DNA from: Zonotrichia leucophrys gambelii
Lineage: Eukaryota > Chordata > Aves > Passeriformes > Passerellidae
DNA length: 64,000 nt
NCBI RefSeq assembly: GCF_028769735.1
Contig: NC_088176.1
Location: 17,641,501 to 17,705,500, forward strand
Direction: 5' to 3'
Within the stretch, counting starts at the first letter, position 1, and each line of letters begins with the position of its first letter. A program made the position numbers and the translations under genes. The notes beneath the pieces were generated by a model. The model searched no databases, had not been told where the DNA came from, and worked only from the letters and a program-made list of their open reading frames with translations. This document shows positions 1-12,478 of this stretch, in pieces.

Positions 1-62
1 CCCCAACCCGGAGGAGCAGCAGGAGCCCAGCCCGGGGCCCCTCTGCTGGGCATTTTCCCTAC

Positions 63-167
63 CTGGACACGGCCAGCGCCGTCACCGCCGCGCTCGTCCT
101 GCTCGCCCGGCCAGCCAGGGCAGCGCTGGGGTTCAGCTCCCGACAGAGAACAAGATGTTTTCCACAC
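63..167 (-). CDS. WDFY4: WDFY4 near-terminal exon, disturbed frame
   Basis: After the acceptor acaggtaacag at 168-169, the first four codons read VWKT, the conserved start of this exon in human WDFY4 (VWKTEDVK). The 3' part, 63-136, reads LNPSAALAGRASRTSAAVTA then LAVS, matching human TSPAVTALAVSR. That second frame is shifted by one base relative to VWKT. As I recall human WDFY4, about 35 residues lie between the two parts, but only 13 bases do here. A second AG (137-138, gtcgggag) would start an exon at 136 in the conserved frame and correct phase, dropping VWKT. The donor GTAGGG is at 61-62. The segment is GC- and CpG-rich, so an assembly error is possible. Confidence 0.7.
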
Positions 168-3064
168 CTGTTACCTGTTGTGTGGTTTAAAAATAAATAT
201 TTAGAAAGCGTCTAGGGGGCAGCATGGATGAGATTGTTATTATTTACAGTCAGCAAGTTGTTAAGTTGAGAACAAATATATTTAATCTTGGCCTGTGCTG
301 TTGCAAAATAGGCCCATCCCAATTTAATTTGTGGCTATGATAGTTACATGTGCTGACGTGCGGCGGTATCAATTGTGTGCTAAATTGGATTTGTGTATTA
401 TTGCTTTCTAAATTGCATGCCTAGTTCAGCAGAATTGTTCATCAGTTTTCACTGGCTCTGTGCTTAATAAGATGCCCCACAATACTTTGCTGCCAGGATA
501 TAATACAGCCTATAATTGCCTAGTAAAAAGAAATTACATAAAGCCCTAGTATTATCAACTTATCTAAATCTGCTCATAACAGAACCAATAATTAAATGCT
601 GTGGACATTTCACATACACACACATACATAGACACACCTAACAACATAACGCAATCACAGTTACTCTGGTCTTTCTAATGACTGCGTTTCGTATTAATTT
701 TATTTTCTTTAATGCACAGAATGAGATGTGGGAATATTTGGTCATTTAAAATAATTCTGTAGATATCTGAATAGGTTAAGGGAGTATGACCCTGCTTTGA
801 TTACACCTTTCAACTCTTTATTAAAGAATGCTGTTCCTGTATCCATCTGAAAACACACAGCCTTATGCTCATGTGCAAACAGGTGCTGTCTCTACACATC
901 ACTGGATACCTGGGGTGGGCACAAATCTTTTATAGTCTTCTTGGATGAAAACCACAAACAAGAATGTTCTGCTGTGCTCCCATGGATGGCTTTTAAGTCC
1001 TCATTTAGAGAGCTGCTTAAGATATACATTTTACAAATAGCTAAAATATCAATCTGTTAAAAAACATGCATTTGGAATTATGCCTGGAAAGACCTGCCAT
1101 GGGAAGTTATAGACAAGAAATTCAGATATTCTTAAATCAAAGGAGAATTTTCTATTGGTAAAGAGAATCCACAAAATGACTACAGGATACCACAGGGATT
1201 TTGGAAAGATGTTAAGTCTTTAGCTTTGACTTATTGACAAAACATTCTTCAATTAGAGATGAGAACAAAAACAAATATGAAGTTACCACAGCCAGACTAT
1301 CTCATATCTGGCATCTCAGGTGTTCTTACACCTTTCTTAGAAGCATCTGGCTCTGGCTACTCTGAGGCATGACAAAAGGTTTGATAAGCATCTGGTTAGG
1401 CCATTAAACATACAGAAGCATATTGGAAATGTTTTCACATAGCAATCTAAGCAATGCTGATGCCAAGTTCCATGAACAGCACTACTGAAGATCTCTGTGG
1501 TAATGCCCAATTACTGTATAATATCTTTCTTTTTGGAGATGTTACATCTATAGCTCTACATTTATGCAAATTGGGTGCCTAAAATTGAAGTAATAGAGAA
1601 TGTCTGTAATGAGGACCACAGCAAATAAGTAGAGTAAATTATACATAATAACACCACAATTCCTTTCTCATAGAAAAAGCGCTGGGAAAAGAAGAAAGCT
1701 GTGCTATTTAGGCTGTGTCTTTAAAGCTTCCTGACAGGTTTCAGCTCCTGTATTTGTTAGCACAGAGAAGTGAGCTTGAGTTGTTTTTAGTTCCAGTCAG
1801 CACCATAGTCCCACCATCTCAATAACCTCAGCTCTGTGAGAACTCCATGGTATCAGCTTCAGCTGCACACAGCCTTGAATAAACAGCTCCAAGCACTAGG
1901 CCTGCTGCTGGCCTCCCATGAGTGTGAAGGACCTCTGACTTGTTTTAAGGTGGCAAAGACAGCTCTGTTCCATCCCAGAGCAGGATTGGCACTGCCCACT
2001 CTGCCAGGATACTTTAGTACAGGCCATCAGCAGGGGTGCCCAGGCAGTGGACTTCCTGGAGCCAGGACTATTTCCAGCCATTGGTTTATAGCTTCATGCA
2101 GAAAGGTCTTCTGAGGTTGACAGAACCCCTGGGAGAGCCTGTGAAAAAGCCTTCAGCTTCATCCAGGTGTGCCCATGAGATGGCTGCCCTCAGGGGTGCT
2201 CTCTGTTGCCACCCACCACTGTCGCTGGTCACAGTAAGACTGCACAAGTTGCCCACACCATCTCCCCTTCACACCATGGTGCTCACATCCCCTCTTCCTC
2301 CTCACCACCAACCAAGGCCAGCAGCACTTGGTCCCAGTAACCCCGCTGTGGTCATACCTGTGCTGTCCAGCTCTTCCATTACCCCGCTCTGTGCTCTCAG
2401 CCCAGCACCTTGCTCTGGGGTGTTGCTGTATTTCATCTTCCACATCTGTGCCAGTGAGGGGGCAAACATGGAAAAAGCATGAGTTGTAACTATGAGAGAA
2501 AGATTCAGCTTCTGCTTCCCAGCAAGGGGTTGGGAATTGGACTTGTAACACCGGGATTTCACAGCTGTCTCCCTGTCTGTCACTGTGCTGCAGGGCGTCA
2601 CACTGGAGGAATGTATGCAGGGAGCTGGTGGGGTTGCAGGGCTGACATGCTATCAAAAATCCCAGTAAGTTCACCTACCCAGGAAGTTCACCTACCATAC
2701 TGGAGGCAGAATCAGCAGTAAATTCCTACTCATGAGAAAGTAGGTGTTAATATACTGAGATGTGAACGCTCAGAAACCATATTCAAACATGTTTCTAAGA
2801 AGTGACAGAATTTTTGCTTTCAGAATCACCCTAGAATGGAGAGCACGTTTTCAAAATTCTCCCTGTATGGCAAGAAGTCCTCTTGTCAGGAGGATAAAAG
2901 TTGATAGGAAGATAATATTTTACTCTGATTTTCATTTTTTGCCCTCTGCTGCACTTAATAAAGTGTCAGGGGTTTTTAGTAGCTCTGTCCCTCCATTTAG
3001 AATAAAAAAATCTCAATCTCTGGCATTGAATTAGGATTCCTTTTTCCCTCTCCCATCCACCTAC
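168..3064. other. Intron near the 3' end of WDFY4
   Basis: No convincing coding exon between the exons at 167 and 3065. It holds the candidate non-coding block at 290-600 and a short CA-rich stretch near 612-640. The remainder, including 1840-2700 where several open frames overlap, is unexplained and probably spurious. Confidence 0.7.
290..600. other. Candidate conserved non-coding block
   Basis: AT-rich, non-repetitive sequence dense in TAAT/ATTA cores and retaining an isolated CpG cluster (tgacgtgcggcggtatcaat) that neutral intron DNA would be expected to lose. It has the look of a vertebrate conserved non-coding element, but conservation cannot be seen from one genome. Confidence 0.3.
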
Positions 3065-3250
3065 CCTGACCACTCCATCTGTGCTTCCTGTGATGATGAT
3101 GCTGCGTGTGTCCCAGTCCATCACTTCAGCAAAGCAGCAGCAGGTCAGGCGGTGGCAGCTGGGGCTGGGGGCAGTGCTGGTGCTTGCCAGGGGCTGCCCA
3201 TTGACTGTCCACAGGTACAGCTGAGATCCCGCACAGGACACAATGTCACC
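3065..3250 (-). CDS. WDFY4: WDFY4 exon, WD40 repeat
   Basis: Exon of 186 bases, 62 codons, phase 0 at both ends. It reads GDIVSCAGSQLYLWTVNGQP, LASTSTAPSPSCHRLTCCCF and IIITGSTDGVVR. The acceptor is tgtgttccag and the donor is GTAGGTGG. The next exon should continue VWK, which is found at 167. Confidence 0.95.
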
Positions 3251-6185
3251 CTGGAACACAGCGAGAGGCAATTTGTCTCCAAGCCCCACACTCATCATCC
3301 TCAGAACATTTAAATGCTGATTAGAAATTGCTGAACTCCTCTGATGTAAAGTCTGACCATTGTTTTCTCCATTGGGCAGAAGATATAAACCAGACAAAGC
3401 AAAAATTACTTTTTTTTCCATGAAAAATTCTGACACTTTTACATCACAGAAACCTGAAATAACTGCCTCAGATTTAGCAAGATAATGCAGAAAAAAGGGG
3501 CTTTCTCCCACATTTTAAAAATAAAAATATTTAATGAAATGTTCCCTTTCTGTTTTCCATAAAATCCAGGCTTTTAGTAAAAAAAGCAGACTGACAGTCT
3601 GACCCAGTGACCATCAGGGACTGTGCACAAGCAGTGCCTAGCACAGGTTCTGGGCCAGAACTAGTGCTCTTATAAGTTTTACAAATAAGCATTCCCTGAC
3701 ACAAGGACGTGGTGTTCACCTGCTTAGCTAGGAAGCCTTTGGTGATTCCACAATCCTCTTCTGCCCCTCACAGGGAGCTCACTGTCATCGCATTTCTGCA
3801 CCGTGTTTTGCATTGGACCAATGACCAGCTCTGCATCCAATGCCCTGCACTCGTGATGCAGAAAACCTCCTTTGCACCTCTCCCCTCCACTCCCTGCAGG
3901 TGCAGCCTTACCAGAGGCTGCTTGTAAGGAGAAAATACTCAGGTTAGTCTTCAGGGAAACACAAAGAACCAAGAGCTGATGCGGCAATTGTAAATGATCT
4001 AATCAAAAGTGCATATTGATCAAGTTATTAATTGAAATTCTACATGACTTTTCTACTCTTGATCCATAGCAAGAATCAGCTAAATAGAACCTCAACAGCA
4101 ATGTCATCTGATTCTGAGAAAGGACAGATATTTAAGTGTGGACACATTTAAGTGTGCCCTTAAATTAGCAGCATGCATCTGGTTTAAGTCAACTAACACC
4201 TTACTTCACCCCTGCCTCAATTGGGGCCAGGGCTCTTCACACTGCTGGGCTGAATTCTGGAGATAAAAAATGATGGCATGTTCAAAACAGAGCTGCCAAT
4301 AATTCAAGAGATTAAATTTCAGCTACGTTATCTGCATGAGAGTACATGATGTCCAGGCATTTGGCAATAATCTACAGTGCTTTTCAGGTCTGGATCAGGG
4401 ATTTAAAACTAACTTAAATAATTACAGCAAGCTTTTACAATCCTCCTTAGTTTATGAACTTTTCAGGACAGTTCTTATTTTGCACCTACACTACACAAAT
4501 ACCATGGGGTTTGGATCTATAGATGGAACTTCTAGATGTTCAAGCAACTCCAACAATCATATAATGAAGAGCTATACAGGGTTATTATTTCACTGTTTGC
4601 CTTTTTTTTTCCTTCAAAACTTTGCTTTGAACCATTCTGAATTTTTCAGGAAAAAACCCTTGCTACCAATCATGTAATTTTGTGTCAATCAAAACACTGT
4701 AGCACAATGGAAACAGTTTGTTTCTATTTTCATGTAGCTTTACATAAATATATAGAGAAGAATTAAACAAAAACTTCATTTCAGAATTGTGTTCTGTTTT
4801 GCTAAAAACAGAATCAAAGAAACATCAAAACATCAAAGAAACATTAAAAACATCAAAAAGAATTTTTTAATCCAGAAGATATGGACCTCTTTATTTTCCT
4901 TGAAGCTTCAGTCATCATTTTCTAAGGTTTTTCCTCTATTAAATGAACCTTTTGGTACACTATTATCCAAACAGCTTAACCCTTTGCACTCCAATAAAGT
5001 GGAGATCAGTCATTTGGATCAGTCACCAGACTGTTCCTGGCACAGGCTGTCTCAGTTTTGGACAGTTCCAGGAGAGCAGATACCTGAAAAGGCTGCTGTA
5101 CTGGCTGGTGCAGAATGGAGAGAGCTCTGTTCCCTTGGGATCTCCAGCAGCTCCGTGCCCGCCCTCCCTTCATTTCTGAGTGCTTGGCACTGCTTCAGCT
5201 CACTTCACAAGGGACCAGCAGGATATTCTGAGCTGGCCTGCTGAGGCCACTGGCCACTTTACACTAACCAGGACTGCTAGGGCTGGGGGCTGAGCTGGCA
5301 CTGAACAGACAACTGAATTCCCACCCTCAAATTGCTAGCCATCAGGCTGCATGGTTAATTAAGCTCTGATAGGAGATGACTGCTCTGGCACAGACCGAGT
5401 AGAGAATATCTGCCTGGTTTCTTACTGCTATGAACTCAATTTTGCTTTTCTACAATATCCAGGATTCAACCTTGAGTTGCCTGAGCAGCTGAAATCCTGT
5501 TTTAGTGTATTAGCAGAGAGAAAAAAACCCCAAACAAATACGAAAGCAACATTTTTGGGAGGTAGAACGTTGGGAGAATAAAAATCTCATCCAAAGTGTT
5601 TGCAGTAAAATCCAACACAGAATATTTTCCTATCAACATGCATGCAATTCTGGCCAGGCACACACCACAGATTTGTACCCACTGCTATCAGGAGCTCTCC
5701 CTGCACCTGGGAGTAGAAAGGAAAGGAAAAAGCCAACATATCACTGCAAAGGCAGAAGGCAGTTGTCACCTGAGCTGGCAGACTGCAGTCTAACGTGTCT
5801 CAGCTGCATGAATGTGCAGCTCAGATGTGGCTCTGCTGCATGAATGTCAGGAGAAATTAATGAAACAACAGGGGCAACAAGGTTATGGGTGAGCCAAGTC
5901 CAGGAGGTACTAGGGTAATACTTCATGCTCCATAAACTTAAAGTTGTTTAATCCTGCTATCTATCTATCCACAGATGCTTCTTAGCTACTTAGCTGCTCA
6001 GTCTAAGATGTTGCTTTTAGTGCTCACTCTCATCATTAAAAACACTATTAGCAATCTCAGTAGAAAGAAAAAAAAATCAATGTATCAGACTCTCAGGATG
6101 TTTTTATGTTGGGAAAAGCACCCATTACATTATCATGAAATGTTCATGGATGCATCAGAAGAAAGATGATAAATGAAGATCTTAC
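3251..6185. other. WDFY4 intron
   Basis: I see only the tandem repeat at 4812-4860 and short non-coding open frames; no RNA gene or mobile element recognised. Confidence 0.7.
4812..4860. repeat. Short tandem repeat of aaacatcaaag
   Basis: About four imperfect copies of acatcaaagaa stand in tandem within an AT-rich intron stretch. Confidence 0.75.
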
Positions 6186-6365
6186 TGTTGAATTGTTGAT
6201 GGCAACAGAGCAGAGGCTCTCCTCGTGGGCAGGAAGCTGGTTTATGAACGTCAGCTGGTTCAGGTCCCAGATGATGCACGTTCTGTCATCAGAGCCACTC
6301 ACAAAGATGCTGTAGGCTACAGATGCAGCAAGGCAGGTCACTGCCTGAGTGTGTCCATACAAAGC
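6186..6365 (-). CDS. WDFY4: WDFY4 exon, WD40 repeat
   Basis: Exon of 180 bases, 60 codons, phase 0 at both ends. It reads ALYGHTQAVTCLAASVAYSI, FVSGSDDRTCIIWDLNQLTF and INQLPAHEES. A canonical GH...WD repeat is visible (GHTQ...CIIWDL). The acceptor is ttccccaccag and the donor is GTAAGA. Confidence 0.97.
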
Positions 6366-9329
6366 CTGGTGGGGAAAAACCAACCAATAAACCACAGCAG
6401 ACGGTGGGTGATTTATTAGGGAATACCTCGTTTGCTTAGTAAGAACAAGCAACCGAGTCATTCTTTGGAGAACTGAAGGGGAATGAGGGGGAAATACAAA
6501 AGGATATTACAGAGAAGCATCCTTGTCCTCAACTCATAGCTGAAGAAAGCTGAGGGCCCAAGAGATTATTATATGACTTGCCCAAATTACACAGTGATTC
6601 AGGTCCCCTGGCCTATTCTTCAGACTCTAAGACAGTGCTTTGTGCTCAGCAAGAAAAAAAAAGAAAAAAATCACTTCAGTCCATGCAGTTTTAACTAATA
6701 TTTATGCTTGGAAATTTCTCAATATTTAAAAAACTTTTTCAAATACAATTTATCAAGATGCAACTCAGTAACCTTCTGAGTCCTATTTTTATGTGTATCT
6801 GAATGTGTATTTATGTGTATTTTTATGTGTATCTGAACAAGTACTAATACATTTCTAATATTGGTTAAGAGGAGAAACAGCATTTATGGAGAATTCTTTC
6901 TTCATTCCTACATTCTTTAAGCCATGTAGGAATGCCTTTCTCTTTCATCATTACACAATATTCTATTGTTGTTGTTGTGGTTTTATAGGGAGACATAAGG
7001 AGTGCCCAGTTAAACTTAGTTTTATTTAACCAGTTTCTTTAAAAAAGAAACATGCTTTAGGCAATTTAACAGCACAGAGAGAAGGCATGGATTGAAGCAT
7101 GCTGCTAACAATTGTTTTATGCAGTGTTCTCAAGATCTGCACACAATTACAGTATCAGCTTCAACCCAGCAGTCTCAATACACATTAATGAAAAAAGTTT
7201 CATGCTTTTGACTCCCTACATATTTTCATTATCGCTCTGCAAAGATTGACAGATTTTTCCTTAATGGGAAATCTCCTGGAGCATATTTGCATAAAGATCT
7301 CGAGGGCAATCTCCACGGTATTTTAACAAATATCAAAAGACAAAAAAGAGGGATGCAAGGATCACTGCAAGGATGTTTAGTCCATGAAAACTTAAATCAA
7401 GTTTGACCATTCTAGTTAACTGTCTGACAAGGACATAGACACACTGCAGATAAGCTCCACACCTTCCTGAGAGGTCTGTGAGGCAGAGAGCACACCTTGC
7501 TCGAGTGTTTTGTTCAGCCCAGAAATTCTGGCGACTGGATTGCACAGATCCCTCTGCTAGTAAATTGCATGGATCAATACTGAGGCTATTATGCTCAATC
7601 TTTAGTGTTCCACAAAACTGTGCAAGCAGATCCCACTAGAGAGGAAAAAGCTACTTTTTCTGCAGAAATACAGTTTCTGTACTTTACTACATTCCAAACC
7701 AGAATGTGTCAGTCCCATGAGACAGCTGGTAAGTGAATAGCATCCACTTTATAGCACATAAGCTGTTCTTAAGCAAAGCTCACTCTCTCAGGAAATTTTT
7801 TTGTTCAGCAGAAAAAGCAGCCACCATGAAACAGTGAATTACAGGAAAGCAGAAAGTAATTCACTGGAAGACATTTAGAACCATAGTTCAAGTTTACATC
7901 CAGTCCAGACAGTCATAAAAAGGAAAAAAAACCTTCGCTGGCAAAGTAAAGGAAAAAATACAAAATTTGTAATTGCATGATCTCATACCACTTTGTGGAT
8001 TTTGGGTAATACCAAATTAATCACAGTGGAACACATCAGCAAAGCTGATTTTGGATTGTTAAAGAGAAAGACATTATGATGCAGATAAAAGACAGCATCT
8101 TGGATTGCCTGAAACTCAGACTGACCCCCAAACTGTTTAGATGCTGATGAAAATTATTGCTTACGATTTTCTCTGATGCTATTTCTTCCATTTCTATATT
8201 CATTCTTCCTTTGGAATAATAACCAGCTGAATTAAAAGGTCATTAGATCTTGTCTCATATTTCTGTCTTCTACAGCATTTAACATCATAAACCTCAGAAG
8301 AGAGGCTGCTCTAAAACAGTTTCCTCCGCTAATTTCAACACAAATTACAACAGGAATTTCTGGTAAATGAAGATCTAAATACTTCTCTGGCATTCCAGCA
8401 GACAAAGAAATTTTCACTTCATTTAATGATAAATAAAATATGTTTTGGCTTAAGGTAGGAAGAACATTGAAATATCTGAATACCTCTCCAGAACAAACAA
8501 ACAGAAGAAGCTTCTAACACTTGGAGACCTTGGTGATCAATGAACCCTTTGTCTTCCTAAAAGTAGCAGAGTTTTTTAATCAAGAGTATCTTCATTTCTT
8601 TTGGGAAAAACGGCCCCATGCTACCTTCCAGACGTGATAGTGGCATACTCTTGTTCTACTTGTAAAGCTGAGAACTCATCATAGCTGAACCACACAAACG
8701 TTGCATGAGAATTCAATTTTGTAAATGAAATAGCATGCATACAGGTGGTTGGTGACTATAGATGAGCTCTAAATCAACAACCACTTCAAGGTTTTGGATA
8801 ATGAGGTCAAAACCTATATTCTTATTGGATGCATACCTCTCACACAGAGTGACAGATACATCTTTTATGTTCTGAATCCAGTCTGAGAAAAAAGAATCAA
8901 GAACTTTGCCTGGCTGAGGCTTCATCTCCACCAGCTAAGTTTGCAAGATATTTTAGAGATCCTGTCTATTGCTGCAGCAGCCCAGAACAAATTATAAGCA
9001 TCTCTAGGTGATACTTGTTTCTGAAAATAACCCAAGGGCTGCACTTTAAGAGAGGAAAATATGCCTTATCTTCATTATTTCTTTTATCATGATGAACTTT
9101 GAAAATGCTACTAAAGGGAAAAAATCCACCAAGTGGCACTCATGGCTATGAGCTGTTGGTACAAGGCATATTATCAGCTCCTGCCCTGATACAGGCTCTC
9201 ACATGTCACATGCTTACTACTGCCTTTCTCCTGCCTTCTTATTCAACAAAGGTGGTTCTTCTGACAAACATCTGAGAGATAAAAACCTTATTTTCTGGGT
9301 TTCATCAGGTTTCCATAGCAGAGTTTTAC
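6366..9329. other. WDFY4 intron
   Basis: Holds the short tandem repeat at 6786-6837. Otherwise plain AT-rich intron sequence without a recognisable element. Confidence 0.7.
6786..6837. repeat. Short tandem repeat of tttttatgtgtatctgaa
   Basis: The phrase tttttatgtgtatctgaa occurs twice with tgtgtatttatgtgta between the copies, an intronic low-complexity repeat. Confidence 0.8.
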
Positions 9330-9488
9330 CTGTTTCAGGTTTAGACATTTCACTTTGTCCTTGACCAGGGAGAACTCCCAGACACACACAACTGAGCTTG
9401 TTCCAGATGTGATGATGGTAGTTGCTGAAGGACACACTGCACAGAGGCACTTTCCCCAGTCTGCCATGCACTCAAATGTAGTCACATT
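9330..9488 (-). CDS. WDFY4: WDFY4 exon, WD40 repeat
   Basis: Exon of 159 bases, 53 codons, phase 0 at both ends. It reads NVTTFECMADWGKCLCAVCP, SATTIITSGTSSVVCVWEFS and CLNLKQ. The repeat ends in the VCVWE form of the WD dipeptide. The acceptor is tcttgaacag and the donor is GTAAAA. Confidence 0.95.
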
Positions 9489-10989
9489 CTGTTCAAGAAA
9501 GCATCTTTAAGTCAAATTCTCATTGGGTGATACTATGCACTTATTATTACCAAATGACAGATTCAATTTTCAAAAGGGACCCTCCATATTTTAAACATAA
9601 GAAAGAAAAGCTCATCATAACCAGTCTTTATGTGAGGCCAGCTGTGAACATGTGGACCTGCATGCAGCCTCTTGCAGGGACCAAACAGGAATGCTGAACA
9701 AAGCTCAGTATCTCATGTCTTGGGAGATCTGGGTCCTGATTTCTTTCACAACTTCAGCAAAGCTCATTCTGCCAACCATATTGTAACAGAAGGCAAACAT
9801 TCCACGTAGATTAAAAAGAAGTCTCAGGCTGTGATGGCCGCTGCCAACAGGGTTACTGCCAGGCCCTCAAACCCTCCCTTATTTGGATTGAAAAGCCAAA
9901 AGACAAAGCACTAAATTCCATTCTGTGCTCTGTTAGCAGCACCCAAATCAGTCTAAAGCCGAGTCAGGTCTATTACACACTGCTACAATCACAGCACAAG
10001 CGTCCTCCTGCACATTCTGCATTAGCTCTGCCCCACACAGCTGGGACAACACTCTGATGCCGATGATTCTGGTGGAGTTGGATGGCACAGACAGAACAAA
10101 CCTTTACCTGCTTACAACAAGGACTAAAGTTTTTTATAAGCTCATGTCCCCTGGCACTGCTGACCTAAAGAAATTCAAGTTGGACTCTCAACTATTACTC
10201 ACTATGCTCAGCATCACCCTGAATTTTGAAGGGACAAACTGAATAATTGATGCCTGCAGCAACACTATGAACTGCTAAGCACTGATTTTATTAGACAGGG
10301 AGCAGAAATTAAAATATATCTCATGGCTTTTTCATTTCCATAGACTTGGGGTATGTCTGTAAAAACATAATGAATGCCACTTGCACAAATATCCAAGTCA
10401 GTATCTTGCCGAATTACATATTATGCTATTCTGGTAACTGAGCTAACTCAGAATTCTTTGCATAGCATTGTCCCAAATACATCCAAAAATCAGTGTATTT
10501 ATGGCAGAAGAAGAAACTAGATCTGTCAAGTGCCCTAACAAGCAGTGTGATGATATAGACCATTTATTTTTAACAGCAAAGAATTAAGAGTATTAACTTC
10601 ATTATTTTGAATGAATGCACTGGGCTATGCTAGAGCCTGAGGGGAACTGACAGATGGTTCTGCCTTAATTCCAGCAGAAATTTCTGCACAATGAAATTTC
10701 TAATCAGTGACCAGGAGACCTTGTGTTGTCCTTACGACCCATGGACAACACAGTCACTAGATGGAAAACTTGAGATAATTTAGAGGCAAATGCCATGTTT
10801 TTGAGCAGTTTAAAATAATTTTACACTATCTTGGATATCCAACTTGAGATTCTTCAAGAAGGTTGACAGTGTACTGTACAGCATCCTCTGAAATCAGCTC
10901 TCCAATAGCCTCTGAAATGGGTGCCCAAACCAGTCAAAGACCACAACACATAACTCATTTCTTGAATTCTTAGAGTTTTTCTTATTTAC
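9489..10989. other. WDFY4 intron
   Basis: No exon, repeat or RNA recognised between the first two WD40 exons. Confidence 0.7.
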
Positions 10990-11174
10990 CTTCTCAGATC
11001 CATAGGTGCCAAAGCAGCAGGTGAAGTCCTCAAATCCCCAGCAGAATGTTTTACTCCAAAGAGGAGGAATCAAAATTTTATTTTTTTCGACAGCCAGAAT
11101 GCCTTTCTCTGTATGAACAATGTGCCCAATAGCTCCCTTGGGATAGTCTGGCAAGACAGAGAAAATATTTAATT
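10990..11174 (-). CDS. WDFY4: WDFY4 exon, first WD40 repeat
   Basis: Exon of 185 bases, phase 1 in and phase 0 out. It reads LNIFSVLPDYPKGAIGHIVH, TEKGILAVEKNKILIPPLWS and FCWGFEDFTCCFGTYGSEK. The acceptor (cccaaaag) is purine-rich and weak; it is chosen because it alone joins VTIK-ELNIF in phase with the family alignment. The frame is open far upstream. The donor is GTAAAT. Confidence 0.9.
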
Positions 11175-11588
11175 CTTTTGGGTTTAGAGCACTTATGTTT
11201 TCTCCTTGCACAGCTTGGGTGGTGAGGCTGGCAAGTCTCACATCTGGGCTTAGTGCTGTGGCCAGGCCCACAGACAGAAATCCACTCTGAAACTGAGATT
11301 CCACACAAAACAGTGGGAACACTCCTCTCCAGTGGACAGCATAAATGCATGTGGAGAGGGTGACTTAAAAGAAAAATTGTTCCAAACCCTACAATAGAAG
11401 TTTGAAGACGTTTTCAGTGCCCATTCCTAATACAAGCATACAAAAATCACAGTTGGCAGAAGGGATCTTGATTGAACCAGCTCGTACAAAGCTGTGTGAC
11501 TACTTCGTGATCTTGAAAACCCAGATTCATCCTTTCCAAAAAATGTGTACTTAGTAGCTCAGAAAATGGAACACAGCCACTGAGGTAC

Positions 11589-11736
11589 CTTTTATGGTAA
11601 CTGGTGAGAGCTTCAGATTTTGCAGACTGCTCACAAGAGGAGGAAGAATTCCACTTGAGTGAAGGAACAGCCCAGACTCTCTTGCTGCTGGACCTTTCCC
11701 TTGAGCATTCCTAGATGGATGTGGCTTCGTGAAGAG
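11589..11736 (-). CDS. WDFY4: WDFY4 exon, BEACH to WD40 linker
   Basis: Exon of 148 bases, phase 0 in and phase 1 out. It begins LFTKPHPSRNAQGKG and ends SLQNLKLSPVTIK, paralleling human LFTKPHPARTAAGK and SLQSLRPSQVTVK. It closes the BEACH domain (PKQ-LFTKPHP). The acceptor is catttgttctag and the donor is GTACCT. Confidence 0.93.
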
Positions 11737-12265
11737 CTAGAACAAATGAATGTCATTGAAAAAGAAATCTCTATTTGCAAGACCATGCAAGAGAAACACC
11801 TGTTTAAATCCTTAATCACAGAGTCCAGGACCACCATACATAAACCTCTTAATTAAAATAAAACCTTACACATACTGCTTTTTCATCAGACTACATCCCT
11901 CCACCCCTCAGAGAGACAGAAAGTTAATCCCAACAACTGGATGAGAAAGAAAACACAGGTGAGACTTTGAGCTGAGGTTTAATTGACTATACCCATCCCT
12001 AGACTAGTGATAACTTGTGTGGCTGTACTGAAGGAGCAGAACCCAGAGCTGATGCTGCAGCTGTTGGGGATACAACAGGAGCAGCATGGTTGAGAAGTGG
12101 GGGTGAATACTGAGGTAGTCACCAGCCTGGAAAAGCCTACAGCTCATCTTTCAGCAGATTTACATCAGATGGTGCTTCTCATTTAAGTTACTATTACTGG
12201 TTTGCAGTAAAAACACTGTAAGATCAAGATAGATTATGTTCTCTACTCTCATGATAAAGTGGTAC

Positions 12266-12478
12266 CTGCTTTGGTATCTGTCCAAAGTTGCTGATAAACC
12301 CCAGGATAGTGCCCTTAATCAGAGGATCTTTAATGTTGTTGAGGTCTGTCTTGTCTCCATAGAAGTAAGGGTGATAGGTGTTAACTGCCTCCACTGCAGC
12401 TGAGCCATGCTGCTTGTGGCCAAAAATCAGATCGATCCAGCGATGAATGTGGGCACTGACATAGTCACTTTCCAGTGC
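12266..12478 (-). CDS. WDFY4: WDFY4 exon, BEACH domain end
   Basis: Exon of 213 bases, 71 codons, phase 0 at both ends. It reads ALESDYVSAHIHRWIDLIFG, HKQHGSAAVEAVNTYHPYFY and ILGFISNFGQIPKQ. ALES..VS..(L/I)H.WIDLIFG.KQ is the strongest BEACH signature. The acceptor is ttttggttccag and the donor is GTACCA. Confidence 0.97.

Noticed and set aside
1836..2674. Cluster of overlapping open frames on both strands
   Set aside because: No frame resembles a known protein or has convincing splice context. The region is simply less AT-rich, which lengthens chance frames.
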